This document shows, piece by piece, positions 25,798-32,926 of a DNA stretch of 32,926 nt. Origin of the DNA: CABYIR01 sp038103905 (lineage in GTDB: Bacteria > Pseudomonadota > Alphaproteobacteria > Pelagibacterales > AG-422-B15); contig JAYNZW010000013.1 of NCBI GenBank assembly GCA_038103905.1, forward strand, positions 1 to 32,926. The letters are read 5' to 3'. A program made the position numbers and the translations under genes. The stretch's first letter is position 1. Each line of letters starts with the position of its first letter. The notes beneath the pieces were generated by a model. It ran no database searches. It was given only the letters and a program-made list of their open reading frames with translations, and was not told where the DNA came from.

Positions 25798-25845
25798 AGC
25801 TAATTTGTCAATTATATCAATATTTTGTTAAAGGTATATAATACA
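25798..25845. promoter_or_regulatory. 48-base divergent spacer between lptF and pepA
   Basis: Promoters for the lptF-to-rsmA run and for pepA-ndk must lie in or beside this short region. A perfect TATAAT occurs at 25837-25842, only four bases before the pepA ATG. If used as a -10 box, the pepA message would be nearly leaderless. No matching -35 at normal spacing is evident, so promoters may instead extend into the neighbouring coding sequence. Confidence 0.35.
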
Positions 25846-27360
25846 ATGGATTTTCATTTTAAAACATTATCTGCAGAAAAAGAACATATTGGAATTGCAT
25901 TTTGTGATTCTAAATCAAGACTATTAGGATATGCAAAAAAACTAGACCAATTATCAAAAAAACATATCTCAAATCAGCTCAAAGCTGATTTATCATTTCA
26001 GAATAGAAAATCAAAATTATTTGATTATTGTGTCATTCATAATCCAAGCAATATAAAGCTTTCTAAACTCTATATTTTTAAGCTAAAAGACTACTTGAAT
26101 TACTCAATACGTGATTTTCAGATTTTAGGTGGCCACATTACATCACTCATATCCTTTTATCGGGAGGAAAAAGTAGGAATTTATCCTGATGGAATAGTTT
26201 CTAAGAAGGTTAGTTTTGTAAATGGGATCTCTGAAATGTTAATTGGTTCTTTATTGGCAAGTTATAAGTTTGACAAATATAAGAAAATTAATGATAAAAA
26301 AAATCAAACAAAAAAAGTTTCTAAAATTAAAATCTATTCATCCAGTTATTCAAGATTAGAAAAAAATTATATTAACGTTCTTGCTGTTTCTGAAGGAGTT
26401 ACTTTAACTAGAAATTTAGTTACTGAACCACCAAATGTCATGACACCTCCCGAAATAGCTAGAAATGCAGCATCTTTAGAAAAATTAGGTATTGAAATCA
26501 AAATACTGGGTGAGAAAGAAATGAAAAAACTAGGCATGGGATCCCTTCTTGGTGTTGGGCAGGGAAGCATTCATGAATCTCAGTTGGTAATCATGAAATG
26601 GACTGGTAATAGAAATAAAAAAAAGAAGCCTATTGCATTTATTGGAAAAGGTGTTTCTTTTGATACGGGCGGTGTGTCTCTTAAGCCATCCAATGGAATG
26701 GAAGAAATGAAATATGATATGGGTGGTTCTGGGGTTGTTATTGGTCTTATGAAAACACTAGCAATGCGAAAAGCTAAAGTTAATGCGATAGGTGTTGTTG
26801 GACTAGTTGAAAACCATATTGGCAGCAATGCTCAGAGACCAAGTGATGTTGTTAAATCATATTCAGGACAAACTATTGAAGTGCTTAATACTGATGCAGA
26901 AGGCAGACTAGTGCTCGCCGACGCTCTTTGGTATACCCAAGAACAATACAAGCCTGAATTGATGATTGATCTTGCTACGTTAACTGGTGCTATAATTGTT
27001 GCATTAGGAGATGAGTACGCTGGATTATTTTCTAATAATGACAAGTTAAGTAAACAACTCGAAGCAAGTGGAGTAATTGAGGGCGAAAAACTGTGGAGAC
27101 TTCCATTGAATGAGAAGTATGACAAGATGCTTAATTCACCAATAGCAGATATGCAGAATATTACTAATGGTAGAGGACCAGGCTCCATAACAGCTGCCCA
27201 GTTTTTACAAAGATTTGTCAATAAAGTTCCTTGGGCACATTTAGATATAGCAGGAACTACCTGGACAAAAACGGCACTTCCTACATCACCTAAAGGTGCA
27301 ACAGCTTACGGAGTTAAGTTGTTAAATCGATTTGTTAATAAATATCATGAAGGAAAATAA
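25846..27360 (+). CDS. pepA: leucyl aminopeptidase (M17 cytosol aminopeptidase)
   Basis: PepA is a hexameric, two-metal aminopeptidase that trims peptides in the cytoplasm. The protein has an N-terminal domain (about 1-170) and the catalytic domain with the family motifs GKGVSFDTGGVSLKPS (Lys and Asp metal ligands), MKYDMGGSG, and NTDAEGRLVLADAL. The start at 25846 (ATG, giving MDFHFK) is preferred over an in-frame TTG at 25825, yielding 504 residues, the usual length. It is divergent from lptF and two bases upstream of ndk; holC, often found after pepA in Alphaproteobacteria, is absent here. Confidence 0.96.
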   Translation: MDFHFKTLSAEKEHIGIAFCDSKSRLLGYAKKLDQLSKKHISNQLKADLSFQNRKSKLFDYCVIHNPSNIKLSKLYIFKLKDYLNYSIRDFQILGGHITSLISFYREEKVGIYPDGIVSKKVSFVNGISEMLIGSLLASYKFDKYKKINDKKNQTKKVSKIKIYSSSYSRLEKNYINVLAVSEGVTLTRNLVTEPPNVMTPPEIARNAASLEKLGIEIKILGEKEMKKLGMGSLLGVGQGSIHESQLVIMKWTGNRNKKKKPIAFIGKGVSFDTGGVSLKPSNGMEEMKYDMGGSGVVIGLMKTLAMRKAKVNAIGVVGLVENHIGSNAQRPSDVVKSYSGQTIEVLNTDAEGRLVLADALWYTQEQYKPELMIDLATLTGAIIVALGDEYAGLFSNNDKLSKQLEASGVIEGEKLWRLPLNEKYDKMLNSPIADMQNITNGRGPGSITAAQFLQRFVNKVPWAHLDIAGTTWTKTALPTSPKGATAYGVKLLNRFVNKYHEGK

Positions 27361-27362
27361 TA

Positions 27363-27785
27363 ATGACTCTTGAAAGAACATTTTCAATAATTAAACCTGA
27401 TGCGACTGAACGAAATTTAACAGGTGAAATTTGTGCAATTCTTGAAAAAAATGGACTAAAAATAGTAGCTTCAAGACGAACTAGAATGACTTCTGAAAAA
27501 GCTGCTCAGTTTTATGCGGTGCATTCAGAAAGACCTTTTTTCAAAAGTCTCTGCGATTTTATGTGTTCAGGGCCAATAGTTGTTCAAGTTTTAGAGGGGG
27601 AGAACGCAGTCCTCAAGAACAGAGAAGTTATGGGAGCTACAAATCCTGAAGAAGCAGATGAAGGCACAATAAGAAAAAAATATGCCATCTCATTAGAGAA
27701 AAACTCTGTTCATGGTTCTGATAGCTTAGAAAATGCAAAGATTGAAATTGAACAATTCTTTAGAGAAGAAGAGATTTTTTCTTAA
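27363..27785 (+). CDS. ndk: nucleoside diphosphate kinase
   Basis: Ndk transfers the gamma phosphate between nucleoside triphosphates and diphosphates through a phosphohistidine. The 140-residue protein opens ERTFSIIKPDATERN and has the active-site His117 in NSVHGSDS. Length is standard. It starts two bases after pepA, with a purine-rich binding site in the pepA tail. Its 3' end overlaps the convergent purN by 4 bases. It acts directly after guanylate kinase in GTP supply. Confidence 0.98.
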   Translation: MTLERTFSIIKPDATERNLTGEICAILEKNGLKIVASRRTRMTSEKAAQFYAVHSERPFFKSLCDFMCSGPIVVQVLEGENAVLKNREVMGATNPEEADEGTIRKKYAISLEKNSVHGSDSLENAKIEIEQFFREEEIFS

Positions 27786-28351
27786 TTAAATATCTGCTTG
27801 ATTGCTTCAGGATAAGCTTGATGCTCAAGTTTTAAAACTCTTTTCTGCAATGAATCTGCTGTTTCATCTTCATTTATATTAAGAGTTTTTTGTAAGATTA
27901 TTCTACCAGAATCAATGTTTTCGTTTACAAAATGAACCGTGCATCCTGCAATAGAGTCATTGTTGTCTAATGCTCTTTGATGAGTATTTAATCCTTTATA
28001 CTTTGGCAGCAATGAAGGATGTATGTTCAATATAGGGCCACTAAATGACTTTATAAAAAAAGGAGATAAAATTCTCATGAATCCTGCGAGGCAAACTATT
28101 TCTATCTTCTTATCTTTTAAAGTTTGTATGATATCTTCTTCAAATTTTTGTTGATTTTCATAATTTGTAAAATTTATTGGAATACTCTCTATATTATAAA
28201 TCTCAGAAAAAATTAATCCCTTAGCTTCCAAGTTATCAGAAATAATTAATCTAATTTCAATTGGGAAATTTTGTTTTTTAGACTCTTTAATCAATGACTC
28301 TAAGTTAGAGCCACGACCAGAAATAAAGACAGCGCATTGTTTTCTTTTCAA
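27782..28351 (-). CDS. purN: phosphoribosylglycinamide formyltransferase
   Basis: PurN formylates GAR using 10-formyl-tetrahydrofolate, the third step of purine synthesis. The 189-residue protein has the phosphate loop SGRGSNLE (11-18) and the catalytic triad Asn109 and His111 (ILNIHPSLLPKYKG) and Asp147 (NENIDSGR), spaced as in the E. coli enzyme. It is coupled to purM by a 4-base overlap (purM first). The pair is the usual purMN operon in Alphaproteobacteria. Confidence 0.97.
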   Translation of the reverse strand: MKRKQCAVFISGRGSNLESLIKESKKQNFPIEIRLIISDNLEAKGLIFSEIYNIESIPINFTNYENQQKFEEDIIQTLKDKKIEIVCLAGFMRILSPFFIKSFSGPILNIHPSLLPKYKGLNTHQRALDNNDSIAGCTVHFVNENIDSGRIILQKTLNINEDETADSLQKRVLKLEHQAYPEAIKQIFN

Positions 28352-29388
28352 AATGAACCCGTGTAAATTATATTTTTAGTATCTTTTTTCTTTTTTTGTT
28401 TTAATTCTCCAATTATGACAGTCTTTAATTTATATTTTTTTAAATTTGAATTAAATTTAGATAAATTTTTCTTATCAATTATTGCGATCATCCCATGCCC
28501 ACAATTGAAAGTTTTAAGCATTTCTTTTTGTGATACACCTAACGACATAATCCATTTAAATAATGGAGATAATCGCCAACTATTTAAATTAATTACTGGA
28601 TATAGATTTTTTGGAATTACTCTTGGAAGATTTTCTGTTATTCCACCACCAGTTATATGAGCACAAGATTTTAAAATATTTTTTTTATAAAGGTCTAGGA
28701 TTGGGTTTACATATATTTTTGTTGGCTTAATGAGAAGTTTACCGATTGTTTTTTTTGAGTTTGGCAAGTAACTATTTAAACTAATTTTTTTATCTTTTAG
28801 TATTTTGCGTATTAGTGAATAGCCATTAGAATGAAATCCTGATGACTCTATTCCGATAAGTAAATCACCTTCTTTCATTTTTATTTTTTTATTTACATTT
28901 TTCTTGTCGATTATCCCAACTGAAAAACCCGCTAAGTCGTATTTATTATTTGGATAAACTCCTGGGTGTTCAGCAGTTTCGCCCCCTAAAAGTAAACATC
29001 CGGCTTCACTGCATCCTTTTACAATTCCTTTAATGACAGATTTTCCAACTTTTATATTTAAATTTCCTGTTGCCAAATAGTCTAAAAAAAACAATGGTTT
29101 TGCTTTAGTGACTACAATATCATTTACACACATTGCAACCAGGTCGATTCCAATAGTGTCATGTTTATTAATTTGATCAGCTATTTCTAATTTTGTGCCA
29201 ACACCATCAGTCGCTGCAACTAATATCGGATGTTTTATATTTTTATTGATAGGAAATAAACCTGCAAAACCGCCAATATTTTGAGTTTTAATCTTATTAT
29301 TTTTGTTTAAAATATTTTTAATCTCAGATACAAATTTATTACCTTTGCCAATGCTAACGCCAGATTTTGAGTAAGAATATTTTTTCAC
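28348..29388 (-). CDS. purM: phosphoribosylformylglycinamidine cyclo-ligase (AIR synthetase)
   Basis: PurM closes the imidazole ring to give aminoimidazole ribotide using ATP. The 346-residue protein shows the family landmarks: SGVSIGKGNKFV near the N-terminus, VAATDGVGTKLEIA, GIDLVAMCVNDI, LLLGGETAEHPGVY (with His where Met is common), and HITGGGITENLPR. The start is GTG (29386-29388); the nearest upstream ATG on this strand is out of frame. Only 17 bases separate it from the divergent DUF2066 start, so its promoter must reach into that gene. It is translationally coupled to purN. Confidence 0.96.
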   Translation of the reverse strand: MKKYSYSKSGVSIGKGNKFVSEIKNILNKNNKIKTQNIGGFAGLFPINKNIKHPILVAATDGVGTKLEIADQINKHDTIGIDLVAMCVNDIVVTKAKPLFFLDYLATGNLNIKVGKSVIKGIVKGCSEAGCLLLGGETAEHPGVYPNNKYDLAGFSVGIIDKKNVNKKIKMKEGDLLIGIESSGFHSNGYSLIRKILKDKKISLNSYLPNSKKTIGKLLIKPTKIYVNPILDLYKKNILKSCAHITGGGITENLPRVIPKNLYPVINLNSWRLSPLFKWIMSLGVSQKEMLKTFNCGHGMIAIIDKKNLSKFNSNLKKYKLKTVIIGELKQKKKKDTKNIIYTGSF

Positions 29389-29405
29389 TGAAGTACATTT
29401 ATATA

Positions 29406-30479
29406 ATGAAAACTAAATTTAATACATATTTAAAATATATAAGTTATCTATTTATATTATTTCTTTATGTGCCTCATATTCATGCTGAAAATAACTTTCA
29501 GATAAATAATATTAAAATTTATTTAGATACAAATAATTCAAACAATGTAAGAAATATTGCTATTCAAGATGCTGAAATTAGTGGAATTAAATTATTGGCT
29601 AAAAAACTACTTACAACAAATGACTATATAAAATTCAATCAAATTAAAGAGATTGACGCAAATTATCTTGTTGAAGGCTTAGAATTTGTAGATGAAATTA
29701 TTACAAATGAGTCTTACGAGGCTATTTTAAATATACGATTTAATCAGAAAAGAGTTAGAGAATTTTTCCAAGCACATAATCTTATTTTCAGTGAAGTAAA
29801 ATCGAATGAAATTCCGCTCTATGCTATATTTTCTAATCACCAAGAATTTTATAATGTTGATAGATCTTGGAGGACAAAATGGAGCCAAAGAATTGGTAAA
29901 CATTCTGCACTAAATATTAACTATATTCCATTATCTCGTGAACAAAAGAATACTCTTTCTCTTCCTCAATTTTTAAGTCTGGACTTTATAGCTGATAATA
30001 AAAATTTTGACAGTGATAATATAATTTTAATTTGGTGTGATCCCAAGATAAATGGAAATAAAATTGAATTGAATATAATTTCAAAAATTATAATAAATAA
30101 TTCAACAAAAATCATCAGTAATAATTTTATTGAAGAATTTACAATTAATGAAGCGAAATACTTAGATGGTATAATTATTACTTTAGAGGATAATATCTAT
30201 AATCATTGGGTTAAATCAACATCTCATTCTGAAGAATTAAAAGTTTATAAATTTCAATTTAATTCAGAAAAATTTAATGATTGGATTGTAATAAAAGAAA
30301 TTTTAGAAAGTATTAATTCTATTGCATCGTTTTATATTAATGAAATTTCAAGCAGCAAGATAGAGGGTACAATCGAATTCAACGGTGATGCAAATAAATT
30401 AAGATTAATCTTAAATGAAAATCGCATCAATGCTACAGATCTAGGATCGAGTCATGTATTGCAAATTTTGAATGATTAA
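29406..30479 (+). CDS. DUF2066 domain-containing exported protein
   Basis: This 357-residue protein begins with a signal peptide (MKTKFNTYLKYI…, hydrophobic core LFILFLYV, likely cut after HIHA near residue 28) and continues with the opening of DUF2066 proteins: an N-terminal strand, then helical NIAIQDAEISGIKLLAKKLL. The family is of unknown function and is commonly encoded opposite purM in Alphaproteobacteria and Gammaproteobacteria, as here. The start at 29406 (ATG) is preferred over an in-frame TTG at 29367 because it places the signal peptide at the N-terminus. The last 8 bases overlap the phosphatidyltransferase gene. Location is probably periplasmic. Confidence 0.8.
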   Translation: MKTKFNTYLKYISYLFILFLYVPHIHAENNFQINNIKIYLDTNNSNNVRNIAIQDAEISGIKLLAKKLLTTNDYIKFNQIKEIDANYLVEGLEFVDEIITNESYEAILNIRFNQKRVREFFQAHNLIFSEVKSNEIPLYAIFSNHQEFYNVDRSWRTKWSQRIGKHSALNINYIPLSREQKNTLSLPQFLSLDFIADNKNFDSDNIILIWCDPKINGNKIELNIISKIIINNSTKIISNNFIEEFTINEAKYLDGIIITLEDNIYNHWVKSTSHSEELKVYKFQFNSEKFNDWIVIKEILESINSIASFYINEISSSKIEGTIEFNGDANKLRLILNENRINATDLGSSHVLQILND

Positions 30480-31020
30480 ATCATTGCCAAACTTATTAAG
30501 TATTTTAAGGATTTTTTTAGTCCCTTTTATTTTACTATTCATAGTTCAGGAATTATTTTTATTATCTCTAATTTTATGTTGCATAGCTGCTTTTTCCGAT
30601 ATGGCAGATGGATTCCTTGCACGTAAATTGAATAGTGAAACAAATTTAGGTTTTTACTTAGATGCAATAGCAGATAAATTTTTCATTTTTTCTTTATATT
30701 CAATAATTGGTTTAAAAATGCTCTTGCCTATATATATTATTTTTATTGTAATATTTAGGGATATTTTTATTTCTGGCTCTTATATTTTGTCGTTTTTAAC
30801 TGGAAGTAAATTAGAACTTAAGCCTACGATCATTAGCAAAATCAATACTTTTATGCAAATGTCATTAATACTCTTCATCTTATTAAGTTTATGTGAAGTT
30901 AATTTCTTCTACTTTGAGTACAGCTCATTAATTACTTTACTTTCTTATGCTGTTATTTTTACTACTATAATATCTTTCATCATTTATATTAATAATTGGT
31001 TAAGAGAACAGGTTCTATAA
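30472..31020 (+). CDS. CDP-alcohol phosphatidyltransferase (PgsA-like)
   Basis: This 182-residue integral membrane enzyme of phospholipid synthesis transfers a phosphatidyl group from CDP-diacylglycerol to an alcohol. The full signature D-x2-D-G-x2-A-R-x8-G-x3-D-x3-D is present (Asp43, Asp46, Gly47, Ala50, Arg51, Gly60, Asp64, Asp68), so both metal sites are intact. About five to six membrane helices are visible. The opening (IKSLPNLLSILRIFLVPFI) is of the PgsA/cardiolipin synthase CrdS kind, but the alcohol acceptor cannot be settled by eye. It overlaps DUF2066 by 8 bases and hda by one base (TAATG). Confidence 0.88.
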   Translation: MIKSLPNLLSILRIFLVPFILLFIVQELFLLSLILCCIAAFSDMADGFLARKLNSETNLGFYLDAIADKFFIFSLYSIIGLKMLLPIYIIFIVIFRDIFISGSYILSFLTGSKLELKPTIISKINTFMQMSLILFILLSLCEVNFFYFEYSSLITLLSYAVIFTTIISFIIYINNWLREQVL

Positions 31021-31670
31021 TGTCTGGTCAGCTTATTTTTGATTTACCAACTTTAAAGAATTTTAAATCTAGAGATTTTTTTGTAAGCTCATCCAACAGT
31101 GATGCAGTGAAACTTATGAATCTTTTTCCAAACTGGCATAATAATGGAATAGTCATTTACGGTCCGAAAAAATCTGGTAAAACACATTTAGCACATATAT
31201 GGAAATCTGCTGCAAGAGCTAATTTATATAACTTTGAAAGTGATTTAGACATTAATTCAATTGATACTTTAAATAACTGTATCTTTGATAATTTCAATTC
31301 ACTATCAGTTGATAATGAAAAGTCTATATTTCAAACTTATAATGATATAATAAATAATAAAAAGTTTATTTTAATTCTTTTAGACAAGAATGAGTTTTCT
31401 ATTAAACTAGATGATCTTAGATCAAGAATCCTGGCTTTAAATTCTGCAGAAATTACTGATCCAGATGATCCCTTAATCCATGCAATCATTTTAAAGTTTT
31501 TTTATGATAATCAGATAAAAGTTACACCAGAGGTGATAAATTTTATTTTAAACAGAATAGATAGAAATTTTTTTAATCTGCAGATCTTTCTATCCAAGTT
31601 AAACGACTTATCAATAAAACATAAGTCAAAAATCTCAATACCATTTTTAAACAAATTTTTTAGTTTTTAA
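31020..31670 (+). CDS. hda: Hda-like DnaA regulatory inactivator (DnaA-related AAA+ protein)
   Basis: Hda, bound to the DNA sliding clamp, stimulates ATP hydrolysis by DnaA to limit re-initiation. The 216-residue protein has the N-terminal clamp-binding motif GQLIFDLP (3-10), Walker A GPKKSGKTHL (48-57), a Walker B region reading CIFDNFN (Asp-Asn where Asp-Asp or Glu-Asp is common), a DDLRSRIL box with the candidate arginine finger, and a C-terminal helical tail (NLQIFLSKLNDLSI…) seen in DnaA-family proteins. It has no DNA-binding domain IV, separating it from DnaA. The ATG at 31020 overlaps the previous stop by one base and is preferred over an in-frame start at 30996. The gene converges on rnd with a 24-base overlap. 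Confidence 0.88.
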   Translation: MSGQLIFDLPTLKNFKSRDFFVSSSNSDAVKLMNLFPNWHNNGIVIYGPKKSGKTHLAHIWKSAARANLYNFESDLDINSIDTLNNCIFDNFNSLSVDNEKSIFQTYNDIINNKKFILILLDKNEFSIKLDDLRSRILALNSAEITDPDDPLIHAIILKFFYDNQIKVTPEVINFILNRIDRNFFNLQIFLSKLNDLSIKHKSKISIPFLNKFFSF

Positions 31671-32489
31671 AAATAAAACAAAGTCTTTTAAATAAGAATT
31701 TATTTTTTTATTTTTTGAGAATTCTCTTAATTCAGATATATTTATCTTTTTAGCTGCTTTTATAATTATTTTATCCGATACGATCCAGTTGCGAGGCAAA
31801 TTGAGTGATTGGGCTTTTTTTTCTCTCCATTTGGCGCAATTTTTTAATAATTTTAAATCAATACTTTTTCTTTTCTTTATCTTTATCTTTTTCCAAGCAT
31901 TTTCAATTTTGTATATATTTTTTATTTCATTAAGTCTTTTAATTTCCTCATTAAAGACTTTCTTTTTCTTTTTTTTGATAAGTTCTTTTGATAAAAAATT
32001 ATAGATTTGTGATAAATATTTTACATCGTTAACAGCATATTGTAGCTGCATGTTAGTAAGTGGCCTTTGTTTCCAATTCGAAACTTGATAATCTTTGTTT
32101 AATGATATTCTTGTAACTGTTTTTACAAGAGATGTGTATCCAACATTTTCTTTTTCTGATATTAGAGAATAAGCTATTTGAGTATCAAAAACTGGATTAA
32201 TAATGCTATTAAAATTTAAAAAGATAACTTCTAAATCCTGCTTGCATGAGTGAATTACTTTTAATATTTTTTTGTTCTCAAATATTTTCTTTAATTTTGA
32301 TAAATCAAATGTATCTTTTTTCAAAAAATCGAATATAAATGTTTTTCTTGCAGTTTTAATTTGTAAAATACAAAGAAGTGGCCAATACGTTTTGTCTCTA
32401 AGAAATTCCGTATCCAAATATAAAATTTTCTGTTTTTTTATTAATTTACAGGCTTTCTCGTAAGATTTATTATCTTGGACTATTTCCAT
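31647..32489 (-). CDS. rnd: ribonuclease D (short form)
   Basis: RNase D is a 3'-5' exoribonuclease that trims tRNA and small stable RNA ends. With the start at 32489 the protein has 280 residues. The DEDDy exonuclease residues are visible: Asp26 and Glu28 (YLDTEFL), Asp85 (SCKQDLE), and Tyr151 and Asp155 (YAVNDVKYL). One HRDC-like domain follows (about 213-280, WREKKAQSLNLPRNWIVSD). Typical RNase D has about 370-390 residues, so the C-terminal part is missing. An upstream in-frame ATG (32543) would overlap the aspS start and add 18 residues unlike the family, so 32489 is preferred. It is divergent from aspS. Confidence 0.88.
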   Translation of the reverse strand: MEIVQDNKSYEKACKLIKKQKILYLDTEFLRDKTYWPLLCILQIKTARKTFIFDFLKKDTFDLSKLKKIFENKKILKVIHSCKQDLEVIFLNFNSIINPVFDTQIAYSLISEKENVGYTSLVKTVTRISLNKDYQVSNWKQRPLTNMQLQYAVNDVKYLSQIYNFLSKELIKKKKKKVFNEEIKRLNEIKNIYKIENAWKKIKIKKRKSIDLKLLKNCAKWREKKAQSLNLPRNWIVSDKIIIKAAKKINISELREFSKNKKINSYLKDFVLFLKTKKFV

Positions 32490-32522
32490 AAATCCTACTA
32501 TATATGAACTTAAATTATTATC
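32490..32522. promoter_or_regulatory. 33-base divergent spacer between rnd and aspS
   Basis: With the shorter rnd start, only 33 AT-rich bases separate the two divergent genes. TATATATG-like sequence is present, but no complete promoter can be assigned, so promoter elements probably extend into coding sequence on one or both sides. Confidence 0.25.
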
Positions 32523-32926
32523 ATGAATAAATATAGATCCCATTTTTGTAATCAGCTCAATGAAAACGACTCAGGTTCTTCTGTTTCGATTTCTGGATGG
32601 ATACATCGTAAAAGAGATCATGGAAATCTTCTATTTATTGATCTTAGAGATCATTATGGAATTACACAATGTGTTATCGATAAGAGTAATGAAGATTTAT
32701 TGATTATTGCTGAAAAATTAAGGAGTGAGTCTGTTGTTTCTATATCCGGGCATGTAGTTTTAAGAGATAAAGAGACAATTAATGAAAGTCTCGATACTGG
32801 TAAAATTGAAGTTGCTATAGAAAAAATAGATATATTATCGAGTGCTAATGAATTACCAATGCCAGTATTCGGTGATCAAGAATATCCTGAGGATATAAGA
32901 TTAAAATATCGATTTTTGGATATAAG
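32523..32926 (+). CDS. aspS: aspartyl-tRNA synthetase, N-terminal part (runs off window)
   Basis: This frame is open from the ATG at 32523 to the window end (134 codons). It begins MNKYRSHFCNQL and contains the class IIb synthetase anticodon-binding OB fold: VSISGWIHRKRDHGNLLFID, then LRDHYGITQCVID, and the transition to the catalytic domain with EYPEDIRLKYRFLDI at the edge. It charges tRNA with aspartate, and in many Alphaproteobacteria also tRNA-Asn. The location beside rnd is standard. The catalytic domain lies outside the window. Confidence 0.93.
   Translation, partial: MNKYRSHFCNQLNENDSGSSVSISGWIHRKRDHGNLLFIDLRDHYGITQCVIDKSNEDLLIIAEKLRSESVVSISGHVVLRDKETINESLDTGKIEVAIEKIDILSSANELPMPVFGDQEYPEDIRLKYRFLDI

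Noticed and set aside
25825..25845. TTG start for pepA that adds seven residues
   Set aside because: The ATG at 25846 gives the usual family N-terminus and length; the TTG lacks a ribosome binding site.
26367..27221. Minus-strand open frames opposite pepA (67, 82 and 129 codons)
   Set aside because: pepA is fully supported across this region by family motifs; the antisense frames are Ser/Pro-rich shadows.
32490..32543. Upstream ATG start for rnd
   Set aside because: It would overlap the aspS start and add 18 residues not typical of RNase D; the ATG at 32489 fits the family N-terminus.
1..32926. CRISPR arrays, tRNA/rRNA genes, insertion sequences, toxin-antitoxin or phage modules
   Set aside because: No regularly spaced repeats, cloverleaf-like segments, transposase or integrase motifs, or typical small toxin pairs were seen on either strand.

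Overview
The window is a gene-dense, visibly AT-rich stretch (roughly 30% G+C by eye, not computed) from what looks like a streamlined, probably marine, alphaproteobacterium. The evidence is gene order. Several blocks match arrangements known from Alphaproteobacteria: panB / TPR membrane protein / bamB / der; rpsF-rpsR-rplI-dnaB-alr running away from fabD-fabG-acpP-fabF-gmk; lptF-lptG-lptD-surA-rsmA running away from pepA-ndk; purN-purM running away from a DUF2066 gene, a CDP-alcohol phosphatidyltransferase and hda; and rnd next to aspS. The AspRS start also looks alphaproteobacterial. I cannot fix the clade; AT-rich groups such as HIMB59/AEGEAN-169 are only a suggestion.

Layout. Bases 1-4202 hold small accessory-type genes: a small membrane protein, a GNAT-like acetyltransferase, a two-module VOC protein, a second small membrane protein, a glutathione transferase-fold protein broken by a 10-N gap, and a RarD-type transporter. 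Bases 4223-5141 hold an NAD(P)-binding protein and a minimal O6-alkylguanine DNA alkyltransferase. Bases 5275-8855 run panB, TPR anchor, bamB, der. Bases 8852-16179 (minus strand) are one tight run: ribosomal proteins S6, S18 and L9, DnaB, alanine racemase, an RND/MMPL exporter, CvpA and a YciK-like SDR. Bases 16274-20146 are the fatty acid synthesis cluster plus guanylate kinase. Bases 20136-25797 (minus) are the LPS export and outer-membrane assembly cluster plus RsmA. Bases 25846-32926 hold pepA, ndk, purN/purM, the DUF2066-pgsA-like-hda run, RNase D and the first 134 codons of aspS.

Envelope biogenesis is the main theme. BamB, SurA, LptD, LptF and LptG build the outer membrane, and the Fab genes, alanine racemase and phosphatidyltransferase feed envelope precursors. 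The rest is replication (DnaB, Hda), translation and purine synthesis.

The most interesting signal is domain-level trimming of otherwise conserved proteins. Der has one GTPase domain instead of two. SurA keeps its N-terminal chaperone part and C-terminal helix but has no peptidyl-prolyl isomerase domain. RNase D is about 100 residues short, the alkyltransferase is only the catalytic domain, and the YciK-like SDR has lost its Tyr/Lys catalytic pair. Genes usually found between these neighbours (radA, purF, pdxA, mltG, yicC, holC, ppk/ppx) are absent from the window, and all four convergent gene pairs overlap at their 3' ends. No tRNA, rRNA, CRISPR array, insertion sequence or phage gene was seen. 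No gene-free stretch exceeds about 150 bases.
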